DNA of 10,376 bases from Opitutia bacterium (GCA_947460445.1 CANHHS010000051.1:1-10376); one strand, 5' to 3'. Shown: positions 1-6,261, counted from the first letter of the stretch. The notes: generated by a model from the sequence alone, not told the origin. Program-made: numbers and translations.

Positions 1-227
1 CTATCGTGAACTTACGCGTGATTGATGTACGTACGGGTGAACCACCCACGTTTGCAGGTTGTATTTTACGCTCAGCCTGGAAGGCGATGTTCCTCTGGTT
101 CCCGAGTCCGATTATCGGGATTCTTTCGCTAGTTAATTTCCACCTCCCGCTTTTCCGTCGCGATAACCGCGCCATCCACGATCTCACAACGTTTACGCAG
201 GTGGTCGATGGGCGTGCTAGTCGCTAA
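1..227 (+). CDS. RDD family membrane protein, C-terminal part (5' end outside window)
   Basis: The reading frame is already open at the window edge, so the real start lies upstream; the GTG at position 6 is not a convincing start. The visible residues match the last third of an RDD domain. A stretch like LRVIDVRTGEPPTFAGCILR precedes a hydrophobic segment (about residues 28-50 of the visible part), and the tail RRDNRAIHDLTTFTQVV matches the family ending, in which a basic stretch and an A-[IL]-H-D motif precede a final V-V. RDD proteins are small multi-helix inner-membrane proteins; most have no proven function, and some are linked to ion transport. The last few residues (VDGRASR) extend past the usual family end and are encoded within the hairpin at 207-245. 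It converges with the minus-strand pseudouridine synthase gene across the repeat region. Confidence 0.72.
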   Translation, partial: IVNLRVIDVRTGEPPTFAGCILRSAWKAMFLWFPSPIIGILSLVNFHLPLFRRDNRAIHDLTTFTQVVDGRASR

Positions 228-245
228 GCGACTTGCACGCCCATC
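207..245. terminator. Long hairpin over the RDD gene stop codon
   Basis: An 11-bp arm (GATGGGCGTGC, 207-217) and its exact complement (GCACGCCCATC, 235-245) enclose a further 7-bp pair (AGTCGCT / AGCGACT), with a single T-T mismatch between the two blocks and almost no loop. The TAA stop of the RDD gene (225-227) is at the apex. No T-tract follows on either strand, so it is not a classical intrinsic terminator. It may mark the 3' end of the RDD transcript or act as an RNA stabiliser. Confidence 0.5.
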
Positions 246-322
246 GAGCAGGAAGCTGGAAGGAGCAAGCGGGAAGGAGCTGCTGCCAGCGAGAAGTAGG
301 AAGCTGGAAGCAGGAAGGAGCA
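246..322. repeat. Purine-rich short repeats (GGAAGCTGGAAG / GGAAGGAGCAA family)
   Basis: The plus strand is almost all purine with regular C and T. AGGAAGCTGGAAG occurs at 250-262 and again at 298-310, 48 bp apart, and a GGAAGGAGCAA unit follows each (258-268 and 313-323). A similar sequence lies in inverted orientation at 575-600. The open frame on the minus strand (up to 323) is low-complexity Leu/Ser/Pro and is not a gene. Confidence 0.6.
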
Positions 323-329
323 AAACGTA

Positions 330-357
330 GACTAAAGACTAAGGACTAAGGACTAAA
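330..357. repeat. GACTAAR heptad tandem repeat, four units
   Basis: There are four perfect 7-bp units in the order GACTAAA, GACTAAG, GACTAAG, GACTAAA, followed by G. The same four-unit order recurs at 3687-3714 and 6181-6208. No inverted partner (CTTTAGTC) is seen nearby at this locus, unlike the other two. Confidence 0.85.
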
Positions 358-394
358 GGTTAACTAGGTTAGCGGTATGAGCGGTGACAGACAC

Positions 395-574
395 GACTCG
401 CCTCCGGCTCGACGGTACGCTACGCTGAAGGTCGGTGACCTAAAGTCACCTTGACGGCTCGCCTACGGCTCGACGAAAAGTTAGAACAACCTCGTCAGCG
501 AAGCGTACCGTCAGCGAGCTTTAGCGAGCGTGCCGTCAGGCCATAGGCCGTACCGTCAGCTTTAGCGTACCGTC
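395..574. repeat. 180-bp modular repeat, copy A
   Basis: The first half holds two GCC-nnn-GGC modules in a GACTCG...CTCGACG frame (from 395 and about 454), a TACGCTACGCTG element and a palindrome GGTGAC-ctaaa-GTCACC (434-450). The second half (491-574) is a chain of modules that begin CGTCAG and end ACCGTC or GCCGTC, with inserts such as GCGAAGCG, GCGAGC-ttta-GCGAGC, GGCC-ata-GGCC and GCTTTAGCG. A second full copy of the same 180-bp length lies at 2251-2430. It has no coding signal. It lies between convergent genes. Confidence 0.85.
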
Positions 575-600
575 TCTTCCCGCTTGCCCCTTCCTGCTCC
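575..600. repeat. Inverted copy of the purine-rich repeat
   Basis: The pyrimidine-rich plus strand here is the reverse complement of most of 246-276: it matches the GAGCAGGAAG block and the GGAAGG-GCAAGCGGGAAG block. It separates modular repeat copies A and B, so the region reads as pieces of two repeat families inserted into one another. Confidence 0.6.
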
Positions 601-610
601 GCGTATGCGG

Positions 611-693
611 CTCGTCAGCGCAGCGTACCGTCAGCGAGCTTTAGCGAGCGTGCCGTCAGGCCATAGGCCGTACCGTCAGCGCAGCGTACCGTC
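611..693. repeat. Modular repeat, copy B (second half only)
   Basis: Positions 611-680 match 491-560 at 69 of 70 bases, exactly 120 bp downstream; the one change is A to C in the first insert (GCGAAGCG to GCGCAGCG). The final module then differs (GCGCAGCG in place of GCTTTAGCG). The first half of the 180-bp repeat is absent. It ends 2 bp from the stop codon of the minus-strand pseudouridine synthase gene, so it would lie in that gene's 3' untranslated region. Confidence 0.85.
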
Positions 694-695
694 CT

Positions 696-1421
696 TTAGG
701 CCTCTTCAAAAATCGAAGCTATCTCCTTCTGCGAGAGCTGGCGGCAGTCGCCCGGTGGCATCTTGCGGAGGACGAGTCCACCGACTTGAAAGCGACGGAG
801 GATTTTGACGTGGAATCCGAAAATTTCGAGTAGCCGGCGGATTTCACGCTTACGGCCTTGATTGAGGTGAATTTCGATACGCTCAGCTACGCTCGGGTCT
901 TGGATGACTTTAGTGAAGCGTAAGAGTTCATCTTCATCTTTGGCGCCTTTGAGAAGCTTTGGGGTGAGTAGCGGGTCATAGGCACGGTTGAGCGTGACCT
1001 CATAGCGTTTCACAATGCCACCCGATGGGTGCATGATCTTGTTCGCGAGGATACCGTCGTTGGTAATGATGAGTAAGCCTTCGGAATCTTTATCTAAACG
1101 GCCGACGCAAAATAGGCGCTGGGTATTGAAGGGTGGGGGGACCAGTTCAAAAACTGTCTGGCCGCCAAACTCATCGAGATTGGTGCAAAGGTAACCACGT
1201 GGCTTGTTCATAAGCAGCACCACATGTTTAGCGATTTCGCCAATAACCTTGCGGCCGACTTTAACCACATCCTTGCCAGGTATGACGGGTTGGCCGACTT
1301 CAGCGGGGCGGCCATTAACGGTCACACGACCTTCTGCAACGAGGCGCTCGGCTTCACGACGGGAGCAGGCTCCCGCTTGAGCGAGGTACTTCTGGATGCG
1401 CATGGGCGCGTCTTCGGTCAT
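696..1421 (-). CDS. rRNA pseudouridine synthase, RsuA/RluB family
   Basis: The enzyme converts a specific uridine in ribosomal RNA to pseudouridine. From the chosen start it is 241 residues. An S4 RNA-binding domain covers about residues 7-55 (MRIQKYLAQAGACSRREAERL through VTVNGRPAEVG). The catalytic domain follows, with the family signature GRLDKDSEGLLIITNDG, in which the Asp after GRL is the catalytic residue, then NQGRKREIRRLLEIFG near the end, typical of RsuA/RluB/RluE/RluF. The family is firm, but the target base (16S or 23S) cannot be read from sequence, so no symbol is given. The start is uncertain: an ATG at 1403 (MRIQKYL) and a GTG at 1484 are in frame, and none has a good ribosome binding site. 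The segment upstream of 1421 looks non-conserved. It is divergent from the GH16-like gene and convergent with the RDD gene. Confidence 0.93.
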   Translation of the reverse strand: MTEDAPMRIQKYLAQAGACSRREAERLVAEGRVTVNGRPAEVGQPVIPGKDVVKVGRKVIGEIAKHVVLLMNKPRGYLCTNLDEFGGQTVFELVPPPFNTQRLFCVGRLDKDSEGLLIITNDGILANKIMHPSGGIVKRYEVTLNRAYDPLLTPKLLKGAKDEDELLRFTKVIQDPSVAERIEIHLNQGRKREIRRLLEIFGFHVKILRRFQVGGLVLRKMPPGDCRQLSQKEIASIFEEA

Positions 1422-1510
1422 AGGCAATGAGGGTGGACTAGAATAGGCGAGAGGAGCGAGGCGATTATCAAGGTATTGCCTCACCTATTATTTACCATAC
1501 ATACCCTGTT

Positions 1511-2200
1511 ATGCGTTTACTTTGCTTTTGCTTAGTTGCCGTTGCCGTCACCGCCAATCCGCCACGCAAGATGTCGCTCGCATTTTCCGACGACTTTGAC
1601 GGCGCGGTTATTGATGCGAAGAAGTGGGTACAGCCGGCTTATGCACCTGCAAGTACAGTGGTGGTTAAAAATGGTAAACTCATTCTCGGTATTACCAAAG
1701 ATGATAAGGGCACTTGGAAGGGCGGGAGCGTGACTACGCGCGGACGATTTGATCAATCACAAGGGTACTTTGAAGCCAGCATTCGTGCCGGTCAGTTTGC
1801 AGGGCATCACCTCGGCTTCTTGCTCACCCCTCGTGATAAGAAAGAAATCTATTCCGAGATATATGTCGCAGAAATCTTTGGCGAAGATCGGATGGTATCC
1901 TGGGTTCGCTATAACGATGGCAGTTCGCTTAAGGATGAAAAACCCTCGCCACTGCCAAAACCTTTTACGACCCCCGGTGGCTCTTCAAAAGATTTTCATA
2001 CCTATGGTGTGCACTGGACCGCGCGTGAATACACCTGGTATGTCGACGGCAAAGAAGTGTTCTCGACCAAGAAGGGGCTAACCCAGGACCCGGCAACGTT
2101 GACACTCGTTCACACCGTTTCGGAATTTGAATTACCCAAGCTAGACCCTGCTAAATTACCTGACGGTGTCGAATTCGACTGGGTCAAGGTCTGGCGGTAA
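1511..2200 (+). CDS. Secreted GH16-like (laminarinase/agarase fold) protein with altered active-site motif
   Basis: The protein has 229 residues. Residues 1-15 are a short hydrophobic signal peptide, so it is probably exported. The rest resembles a single GH16 jelly-roll domain: DDFDGAVIDAKKW (27-39), GGSVTTRGRFDQSQGYFEASIR (71-92), KDFHTYGVHWTAREYTWYVDGKEVF, and DWVKVW at the C-terminus. GH16 enzymes cleave beta-glucans and galactans using an E-[ILV]-D-x-x-E motif. Here that motif reads E116-I-Y118-V-A-E121: both glutamates (nucleophile and acid/base) are kept, but the middle Asp is Tyr. The aromatic G-x-W-P-A-F-W stretch usually found before it reads GHHLGFLL. It may be a weak or specialised enzyme, or a glycan-binding relative. 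No ribosome binding site is evident. It is monocistronic, and modular repeat copy C follows. Confidence 0.8.
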   Translation: MRLLCFCLVAVAVTANPPRKMSLAFSDDFDGAVIDAKKWVQPAYAPASTVVVKNGKLILGITKDDKGTWKGGSVTTRGRFDQSQGYFEASIRAGQFAGHHLGFLLTPRDKKEIYSEIYVAEIFGEDRMVSWVRYNDGSSLKDEKPSPLPKPFTTPGGSSKDFHTYGVHWTAREYTWYVDGKEVFSTKKGLTQDPATLTLVHTVSEFELPKLDPAKLPDGVEFDWVKVWR

Positions 2201-2250
2201 AAGGTAAGGATAACGGGGTCGAACTTAGAAGAGACTAAAGCTGAAGAGAC

Positions 2251-2430
2251 GACTCGCCCAAAGGGCTCGACGATACGCTACGCTGACGATCGGTGACCTT
2301 GGTCACCTTGACGACTCGCCTCTGGCTCGACGAAAGTTAGCACAACCTCGTCAGCGAAGCGTCTCGTCAGCGAGCTTTAGCGAGCGTGCCGTCAGGCCGT
2401 AGGCCGTGCCGTTAGCGTAAGCGTACCGTC
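2251..2430. repeat. 180-bp modular repeat, copy C
   Basis: It has the same length, module order and orientation as copy A at 395-574. Differences cluster in inserts: the first module has GCCC-aaa-GGGC where A has GCC-tcc-GGC, the palindrome is GGTGACC-tt-GGTCACC (2292-2307) where A has GGTGAC-ctaaa-GTCACC, and the last insert is GCGTAAGCG. Arms change together, so base-pairing is kept. A lone GACTAAA unit (2233-2239) precedes it. With the flanks, 2201-2535 is a 335-bp gene-free stretch; I see no clear promoter in 2431-2535, only a stray GGTGACCTTGA fragment at 2466-2476. Confidence 0.85.
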
Positions 2431-2535
2431 CTGCTATGAACAATCAGCTAACATGGTGCATTTAGGGTGACCTTGAGGGGTTGTTCTAAAAGCGCTTGCG
2501 AATCTCCGGTGGTAGGCATTTTCAGATGTATCCTT

Positions 2536-3684
2536 ATGTCTATTCCGCACGATAAGAATAACCCTTTCCCCGCCGCCCTGGTTGAGCGTCGCCGGCTTTC
2601 TGCTCCGAACGGGCAGAAGGAGACATCGCATTTCTCGGTCTCCCTTAAGGGCAGCGGCCTGACCTATACCTGCGGTGACTCATTGGGCGTATTCCCGACC
2701 AATAACCCTGCATCGGTTACTGCCTTCCTTAAAGCCGCACGACTCACGGGCGATGAATCTGTTTTAATACCCAAAGATACAACGCCCGTTACCTTGCGTG
2801 AAGCGATTACGCGTCGGCTCGCACTCAATGGTCCGACGTACAAATTCGTCCAACTCTTACACGACCGCGCGACCAACGCTGCCGAAAAAGCAGCCTTAGC
2901 CGAGCGTATCGCCGAAGCTGATCCTGAGAAAAAGAAAGCATGGCTCGCCGAGCGTGAGTTTGTTGACCTGCTCGAAGAGAATCCCAGTGCGAGCATCACG
3001 GCCCAGGAGTTTGCTGAAAACTTCCGGAGACTGATGCCTCGACTGTACTCAATCTCATCGTCGCCGGCAAAGTATCCGGACGAGATCCATCTGACCGTCG
3101 CGGTTGTGCGTTATGAAACCAATGGACGTAGCCGTGAGGGGGTTTGCTCAACCTACCTCGCTGACCGCGCTCGCCTAAATCAGCCAGACCTGCCGGTCTT
3201 CGTGGCTAATTCACACTTCGGCCTGCCTGCTGACGACAACATCCCCGTTATCATGGTTGGCCCAGGTACCGGTGTGGCGCCTTTCCGCAGCTTCGTCATG
3301 GACCGGGCAACCCGTGGGGCCAAGGGGCCTAACTGGCTGTTCTTCGGCGACCAACGCCGCTCCGCAGATTTCCTTTATGAGTCTGAATGGAATGAGTGGC
3401 AGAAGTCCGGTGTCTTAACTCGTCTCGACTTAGCTTTCTCGCGTGACCAGGCGCAAAAAATATACGTCCAAGATCGCATGCGTGAAAACGGTGCTGAACT
3501 CTGGAAGTGGATCTCCGCCGGCGCTTATTTCTATGTCTGCGGTGATGCCAAGCGCATGGCCAAGGATGTTGATGCCGCGCTTCATGAAATCATCGCCCAA
3601 CACGGTGGTATGACGCCCGAGGCAGCGGTTGAATTCGTCAAGCAGCTCAAGAAAGCCGAACGCTACCAGCGGGATGTGTATTGA
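2536..3684 (+). CDS. CysJ-like NADPH/FAD reductase without flavodoxin domain (sulfite reductase alpha-type)
   Basis: This 382-residue protein matches the FAD- and NADPH-binding half of the sulfite reductase flavoprotein CysJ along its whole length. FAD-binding residues appear as RLYS (169-172) and GVCSTYL (202-208). NADPH-binding parts are GPGTGVAPF (242-250), SRDQ (302-305), KIYVQD (308-313) and YVCGD (333-337). The protein ends ERYQRDVY, with the aromatic C-terminus that stacks on FAD. CysJ of enteric bacteria is about 600 residues with an N-terminal FMN flavodoxin domain; that domain is absent here, and the 105 bp between repeat C and the start do not encode it. The likely role is passing electrons from NADPH to a sulfite reductase or a separate flavodoxin; the partner is not in this window. 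The ATG at 2536 is chosen because homology begins there; an upstream ATG at 2467 would add 23 unlike residues. Confidence 0.9.
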   Translation: MSIPHDKNNPFPAALVERRRLSAPNGQKETSHFSVSLKGSGLTYTCGDSLGVFPTNNPASVTAFLKAARLTGDESVLIPKDTTPVTLREAITRRLALNGPTYKFVQLLHDRATNAAEKAALAERIAEADPEKKKAWLAEREFVDLLEENPSASITAQEFAENFRRLMPRLYSISSSPAKYPDEIHLTVAVVRYETNGRSREGVCSTYLADRARLNQPDLPVFVANSHFGLPADDNIPVIMVGPGTGVAPFRSFVMDRATRGAKGPNWLFFGDQRRSADFLYESEWNEWQKSGVLTRLDLAFSRDQAQKIYVQDRMRENGAELWKWISAGAYFYVCGDAKRMAKDVDAALHEIIAQHGGMTPEAAVEFVKQLKKAERYQRDVY

Positions 3685-3686
3685 GA

Positions 3687-3728
3687 GACTAAAGACTAAG
3701 GACTAAGGACTAAAGACTAAGGACTAAA
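3687..3728. repeat. GACTAAR heptad tandem repeat, six units
   Basis: There are six perfect 7-bp units, GACTAAA or GACTAAG, in the order A, G, G, A, G, A by last base. It starts 2 bp after the stop codon of the CysJ-like gene. Another unit lies at 3737-3743, and the reverse complement CTTTAGTCTTTAG at 3776-3788 can pair with any of them. Confidence 0.9.
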
Positions 3729-3736
3729 GTATTTGA

Positions 3737-3788
3737 GACTAAAGTCGTGAGACAGTTCTGTCTGAGGCAGTCTTGCTTTAGTCTTTAG
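3737..3788. terminator. Nested hairpin between the reductase gene and fabG
   Basis: GACTAAAG (3737-3744) pairs with CTTTAGTC (3776-3783), and an inner hairpin AGACA-gttc-TGTCT lies at 3750-3763. The right arm can pair alternatively with each upstream heptad. The following sequence is T-rich but has no uninterrupted T run. It is a probable transcription end for the CysJ-like gene; the inference rests on position and pairing only. Confidence 0.45.
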
Positions 3789-3852
3789 CCCTTGGGCTTT
3801 AAGCTCCTTCTTTTAGTATTCCCCCCGTCCTGCAAATCCCTAGCGATAAGGG

Positions 3853-4596
3853 ATGCACCTGACTCACACTCCACGCGTTGCCCTCGTTACAGGCGCTGGC
3901 CGCGGTATCGGTAAAGCGATTGCTGAACGTCTCGCGGCACATGGGCACACGGTGCTCTGTGTTGCGAAGTCAGATAGCTGTGTGGCGGTTGCCAACGACA
4001 TCCTTGCGAAAGGTGGTAAGGCTAAGGCTTACAAAGTTGATGTCTCAGATCCGGTGGCAGTCGCTGCTGCCTGCGAGCAAATCAATGCTGAGTATGGTGC
4101 GGTCGAAATTTTAGTGAATAACGCAGGCATCACGCGCGATAAGTTGGTCATGGCGATGTCGGACCAAGAGTGGAACGAAGTCATCTCCACTAATCTTTCA
4201 TCGGCATTTTATTGGGTAAAAGGTTTGGTGCGCCCGATGACCAAAAAGCGCTGGGGACGTATTATTAGCATCTCGTCCGTCACAGGCGTTCAAGGAAATG
4301 CCGGGCAGGCCAACTATGCTGCCGCCAAAGCAGGCCTCCATGGATTGACCATGACCCTCGCTCGTGAGTTAGCCGGTCGTACGATTACGGCGAATGCGGT
4401 CGCACCTGGCTTTATTACGACAGACATGACCGAGGTCCTACCCGAGGAGGTAAAGGCTAAGATCCTTGAGCACATCCCCCTGAAGCGCTTTGGCACCGTG
4501 ACTGATATTGCCGCAATGGTGGACTATTTAGCCTCTGAAGAAGGGGGTTATATCACCGGTCAGGTGTTTTCAGTTGACGGGGGGATGGCCATTTGA
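3853..4596 (+). CDS. fabG: 3-oxoacyl-[ACP] reductase FabG
   Basis: FabG reduces the 3-oxoacyl-ACP intermediate with NADPH in the fatty-acid elongation cycle in the cytoplasm. The 247-residue protein is a classical short-chain dehydrogenase: the Rossmann motif TGAGRGIG is at 13-20 and NNAG at 89-92, and the catalytic tetrad is N114, S142, Y155 and K159. QANYAAAKAGL around the Tyr, GFITTDMT at 187-193 and the C-terminal GYITGQVFSVDGGMAI are typical of FabG rather than other SDRs. Placement directly before acpP and fabF supports the assignment. AAGGG lies directly against the ATG, too close for a normal Shine-Dalgarno site, and TCCCT at 3837-3841 could pair with AGGGA at 3849-3853 across it. The gap to acpP is 30 bp, so the three genes are probably one operon. 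Confidence 0.95.
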   Translation: MHLTHTPRVALVTGAGRGIGKAIAERLAAHGHTVLCVAKSDSCVAVANDILAKGGKAKAYKVDVSDPVAVAAACEQINAEYGAVEILVNNAGITRDKLVMAMSDQEWNEVISTNLSSAFYWVKGLVRPMTKKRWGRIISISSVTGVQGNAGQANYAAAKAGLHGLTMTLARELAGRTITANAVAPGFITTDMTEVLPEEVKAKILEHIPLKRFGTVTDIAAMVDYLASEEGGYITGQVFSVDGGMAI

Positions 4597-4626
4597 CACC
4601 CCAAAACCTGTAAATAACTACTTCCC

Positions 4627-4872
4627 ATGGCCGAAAACATCGAAAAACGCGTTAAGGACATCATCGTCAAGCAGTTGGGCGTAAATGCCGAGCAGCTTAC
4701 CGCAACCGCCAGCTTCCAGGGTGATCTGAAGGCTGACTCTCTCGACCTCGTCGAGATGATCATGGCTTTTGAGGAAGAGTTCGGCATCGACTCTATTCCT
4801 GAAGAGAAGGCCGCCTCCATGAAGACTGTCGGCGACGCCGTCACCTTCATCTCGGCTAACGCTAAGAAGTAA
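4627..4872 (+). CDS. acpP: Acyl carrier protein
   Basis: This 81-residue acidic protein carries growing acyl chains on a phosphopantetheine arm. The attachment site is Ser38 in the motif ADSLDLVEMIMAFEEEFGI, at the start of helix 2; the length and the four-helix pattern are typical. The common FDIEIPDEEAEK-type sequence is FGIDSIPEEKAASM here, a small variation. It lies between fabG and fabF, the usual arrangement, with gaps of 30 and 28 bp. No Shine-Dalgarno sequence is seen before the ATG (upstream reads CTACTTCCC), which is notable for a protein normally made in large amounts. Long open frames on the opposite strand here are shadows of its codon usage. Confidence 0.97.
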   Translation: MAENIEKRVKDIIVKQLGVNAEQLTATASFQGDLKADSLDLVEMIMAFEEEFGIDSIPEEKAASMKTVGDAVTFISANAKK

Positions 4873-4900
4873 TTCTTCGCGGGGCTTACGCCCTGCAACC

Positions 4901-6154
4901 GTGAGCGAGCAACGCAACAGTCGCCGAGTGGTCGTAACAGGCATCGGATGCTTGACGGCACTCGGTCCTGACACCGCTTCATTCTGGGATGGCCTCTTAA
5001 AGGGTCGTTCCGGAATCGCGCGCATCACGCGTTTCGACCCAGCAGACTTCCCATCCAAAGTTGGCGGTGAAGTTAAAGACTTCGATCCTGCTCAACACAT
5101 GGACGCCAAAGAGGCGCGCCGTAATGATCGTTACACACAATTAGCAGTGGCTGCTTCGCGCATGGCCGTGAAGGACGCGAATCTTGATACCACCAAAATT
5201 GATTCCGAAAAATTTGGCGTGATTATCGGCTCTGGTATCGGTGGCATGGAGACGATTGAGAACCAAGCTCGTGTCCTCATTGAGAAAGGTCCGAATCGCG
5301 TTTCCGCTTTCACCATCCCTTCGCTCATTGCCAATATTGCTGCCGGTGTTGTCGCTATCGAGTTTCAGGCGAAGTCTGTAAACTTTGGTGTCGTCTCGGC
5401 GTGTGCTTCAGGTTCACACGCTCTCGGTGAAGCCCTTCGGCATATCCGTGATGGCCACGCCGACATCATGATCGCCGGCGGTTCCGAAGCTGCCATCACC
5501 CGTTTAAGTTACGCGGGCTTCTGTAATATGAAGGCGATGTCGACCGACTTTAACGACACGCCGGAAAAAGCTTCTCGTCCTTTTGATAAATTACGCGACG
5601 GCTTTGTGATGGGCGAAGGCTCGGGTATTCTCATTCTCGAAACGCTCGAACACGCACAAGCACGTGGCGCTCGTATTTATTGTGAATTCGTCGGCTATGG
5701 TGCGACCTGCGACGCGTATCACATCACTGGGCAAGACCAAGAAGGCAAAGGCCTCGCCTTGGCACTCAACCGTGCGCTGGCGGAAGCGGGCATCGATAAG
5801 AAAGATGTTAACTACATTAACGCACACGGCACCTCGACACCGATCAACGACCGTTGTGAGACCTTAGCCATCAAGCGTGTCTTTGGTGACTTAGCTCCAC
5901 AGATTTCAATTTCATCCACGAAATCGATGACGGGTCACTTGCTCGGCGCAGCTGGCGGCGTTGAGGCAGCCGTCTGTGCACTCTCGATTCACCACGGTAT
6001 GATTCCTCCCACAATCAATTACGAGAACCCAGACCCTGATTGTGATTTGGACTATACACCCAATGTGGCCAAGAAGCGTGAGATCAAAGTAGCCGCTTCG
6101 AACAATCTTGGTTTCGGTGGACACAACGCGACGGTCATCTTCCGCCGACTTTAA
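4901..6154 (+). CDS. fabF: 3-oxoacyl-[ACP] synthase II (KAS II) FabF
   Basis: FabF condenses malonyl-ACP with acyl-ACP in fatty-acid elongation. The 417 residues match the family's usual length. The thiolase-fold catalytic residues are present: Cys168 in VSACASGSHA, His309 in NAHGTSTPIND, Lys341 in STKSMTGH and His346. RRVVVTGIGCLTALG near the start and NNLGFGGHNATVIF at the end are family hallmarks. The loop usually read as HxTxP (after SDAYH) is HITGQDQEG at 274-282, lacking the common Pro; this may be lineage variation. The start is GTG with no clear ribosome binding site, and homology begins within ten residues of it. It is the third gene of the fabG-acpP-fabF cluster; a heptad-repeat region follows. 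Confidence 0.96.
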   Translation: MSEQRNSRRVVVTGIGCLTALGPDTASFWDGLLKGRSGIARITRFDPADFPSKVGGEVKDFDPAQHMDAKEARRNDRYTQLAVAASRMAVKDANLDTTKIDSEKFGVIIGSGIGGMETIENQARVLIEKGPNRVSAFTIPSLIANIAAGVVAIEFQAKSVNFGVVSACASGSHALGEALRHIRDGHADIMIAGGSEAAITRLSYAGFCNMKAMSTDFNDTPEKASRPFDKLRDGFVMGEGSGILILETLEHAQARGARIYCEFVGYGATCDAYHITGQDQEGKGLALALNRALAEAGIDKKDVNYINAHGTSTPINDRCETLAIKRVFGDLAPQISISSTKSMTGHLLGAAGGVEAAVCALSIHHGMIPPTINYENPDPDCDLDYTPNVAKKREIKVAASNNLGFGGHNATVIFRRL

Positions 6155-6170
6155 GGGCGGGAGACTAAGG

Positions 6171-6261
6171 GCGGGAAGAAGACTAAAGACTAAGGACTAA
6201 GGACTAAAGTTTAGAGGCTAAGGACGGGAAGAAGACTAAAGACTAAGGCCCAAAGACTAAA
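6171..6261. repeat. GACTAAR heptads within a larger direct repeat
   Basis: Four heptads at 6181-6208 repeat the order seen at 330-357. A longer unit, CGGGAAGAA followed by heptads, occurs at 6172-6195 and again at 6225-6248, 53 bp apart. A single heptad is at 6255-6261. The array begins shortly after the fabF stop codon. The CGGGAAG part resembles the purine-rich repeats at 246-322. Confidence 0.85.

Noticed and set aside
330..357. CRISPR array
   Set aside because: The heptads are contiguous 7-bp units with no unique spacers, and there are no cas genes in the window.
395..693. Insertion sequence or integron-like cassette array
   Set aside because: There is no transposase or integrase, no target-site duplication that I can define, and no coding cassettes between the repeats.
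584..808. Plus-strand small protein gene
   Set aside because: It is an open frame running through repeat copy B and into the pseudouridine synthase gene on the other strand; the composition is low-complexity Arg/Pro/Ser.
2431..2535. Remnant flavodoxin domain upstream of the CysJ-like gene
   Set aside because: Only about 105 bp lie between the repeat and the start, and no flavodoxin-like sequence is seen in any frame; there is no evidence for a frameshifted full-length CysJ.
4560..5058. Minus-strand genes opposite acpP and the start of fabF
   Set aside because: The frames of 140 and 146 codons lie fully opposite firmly identified genes and resemble no protein family; they arise from codon bias.
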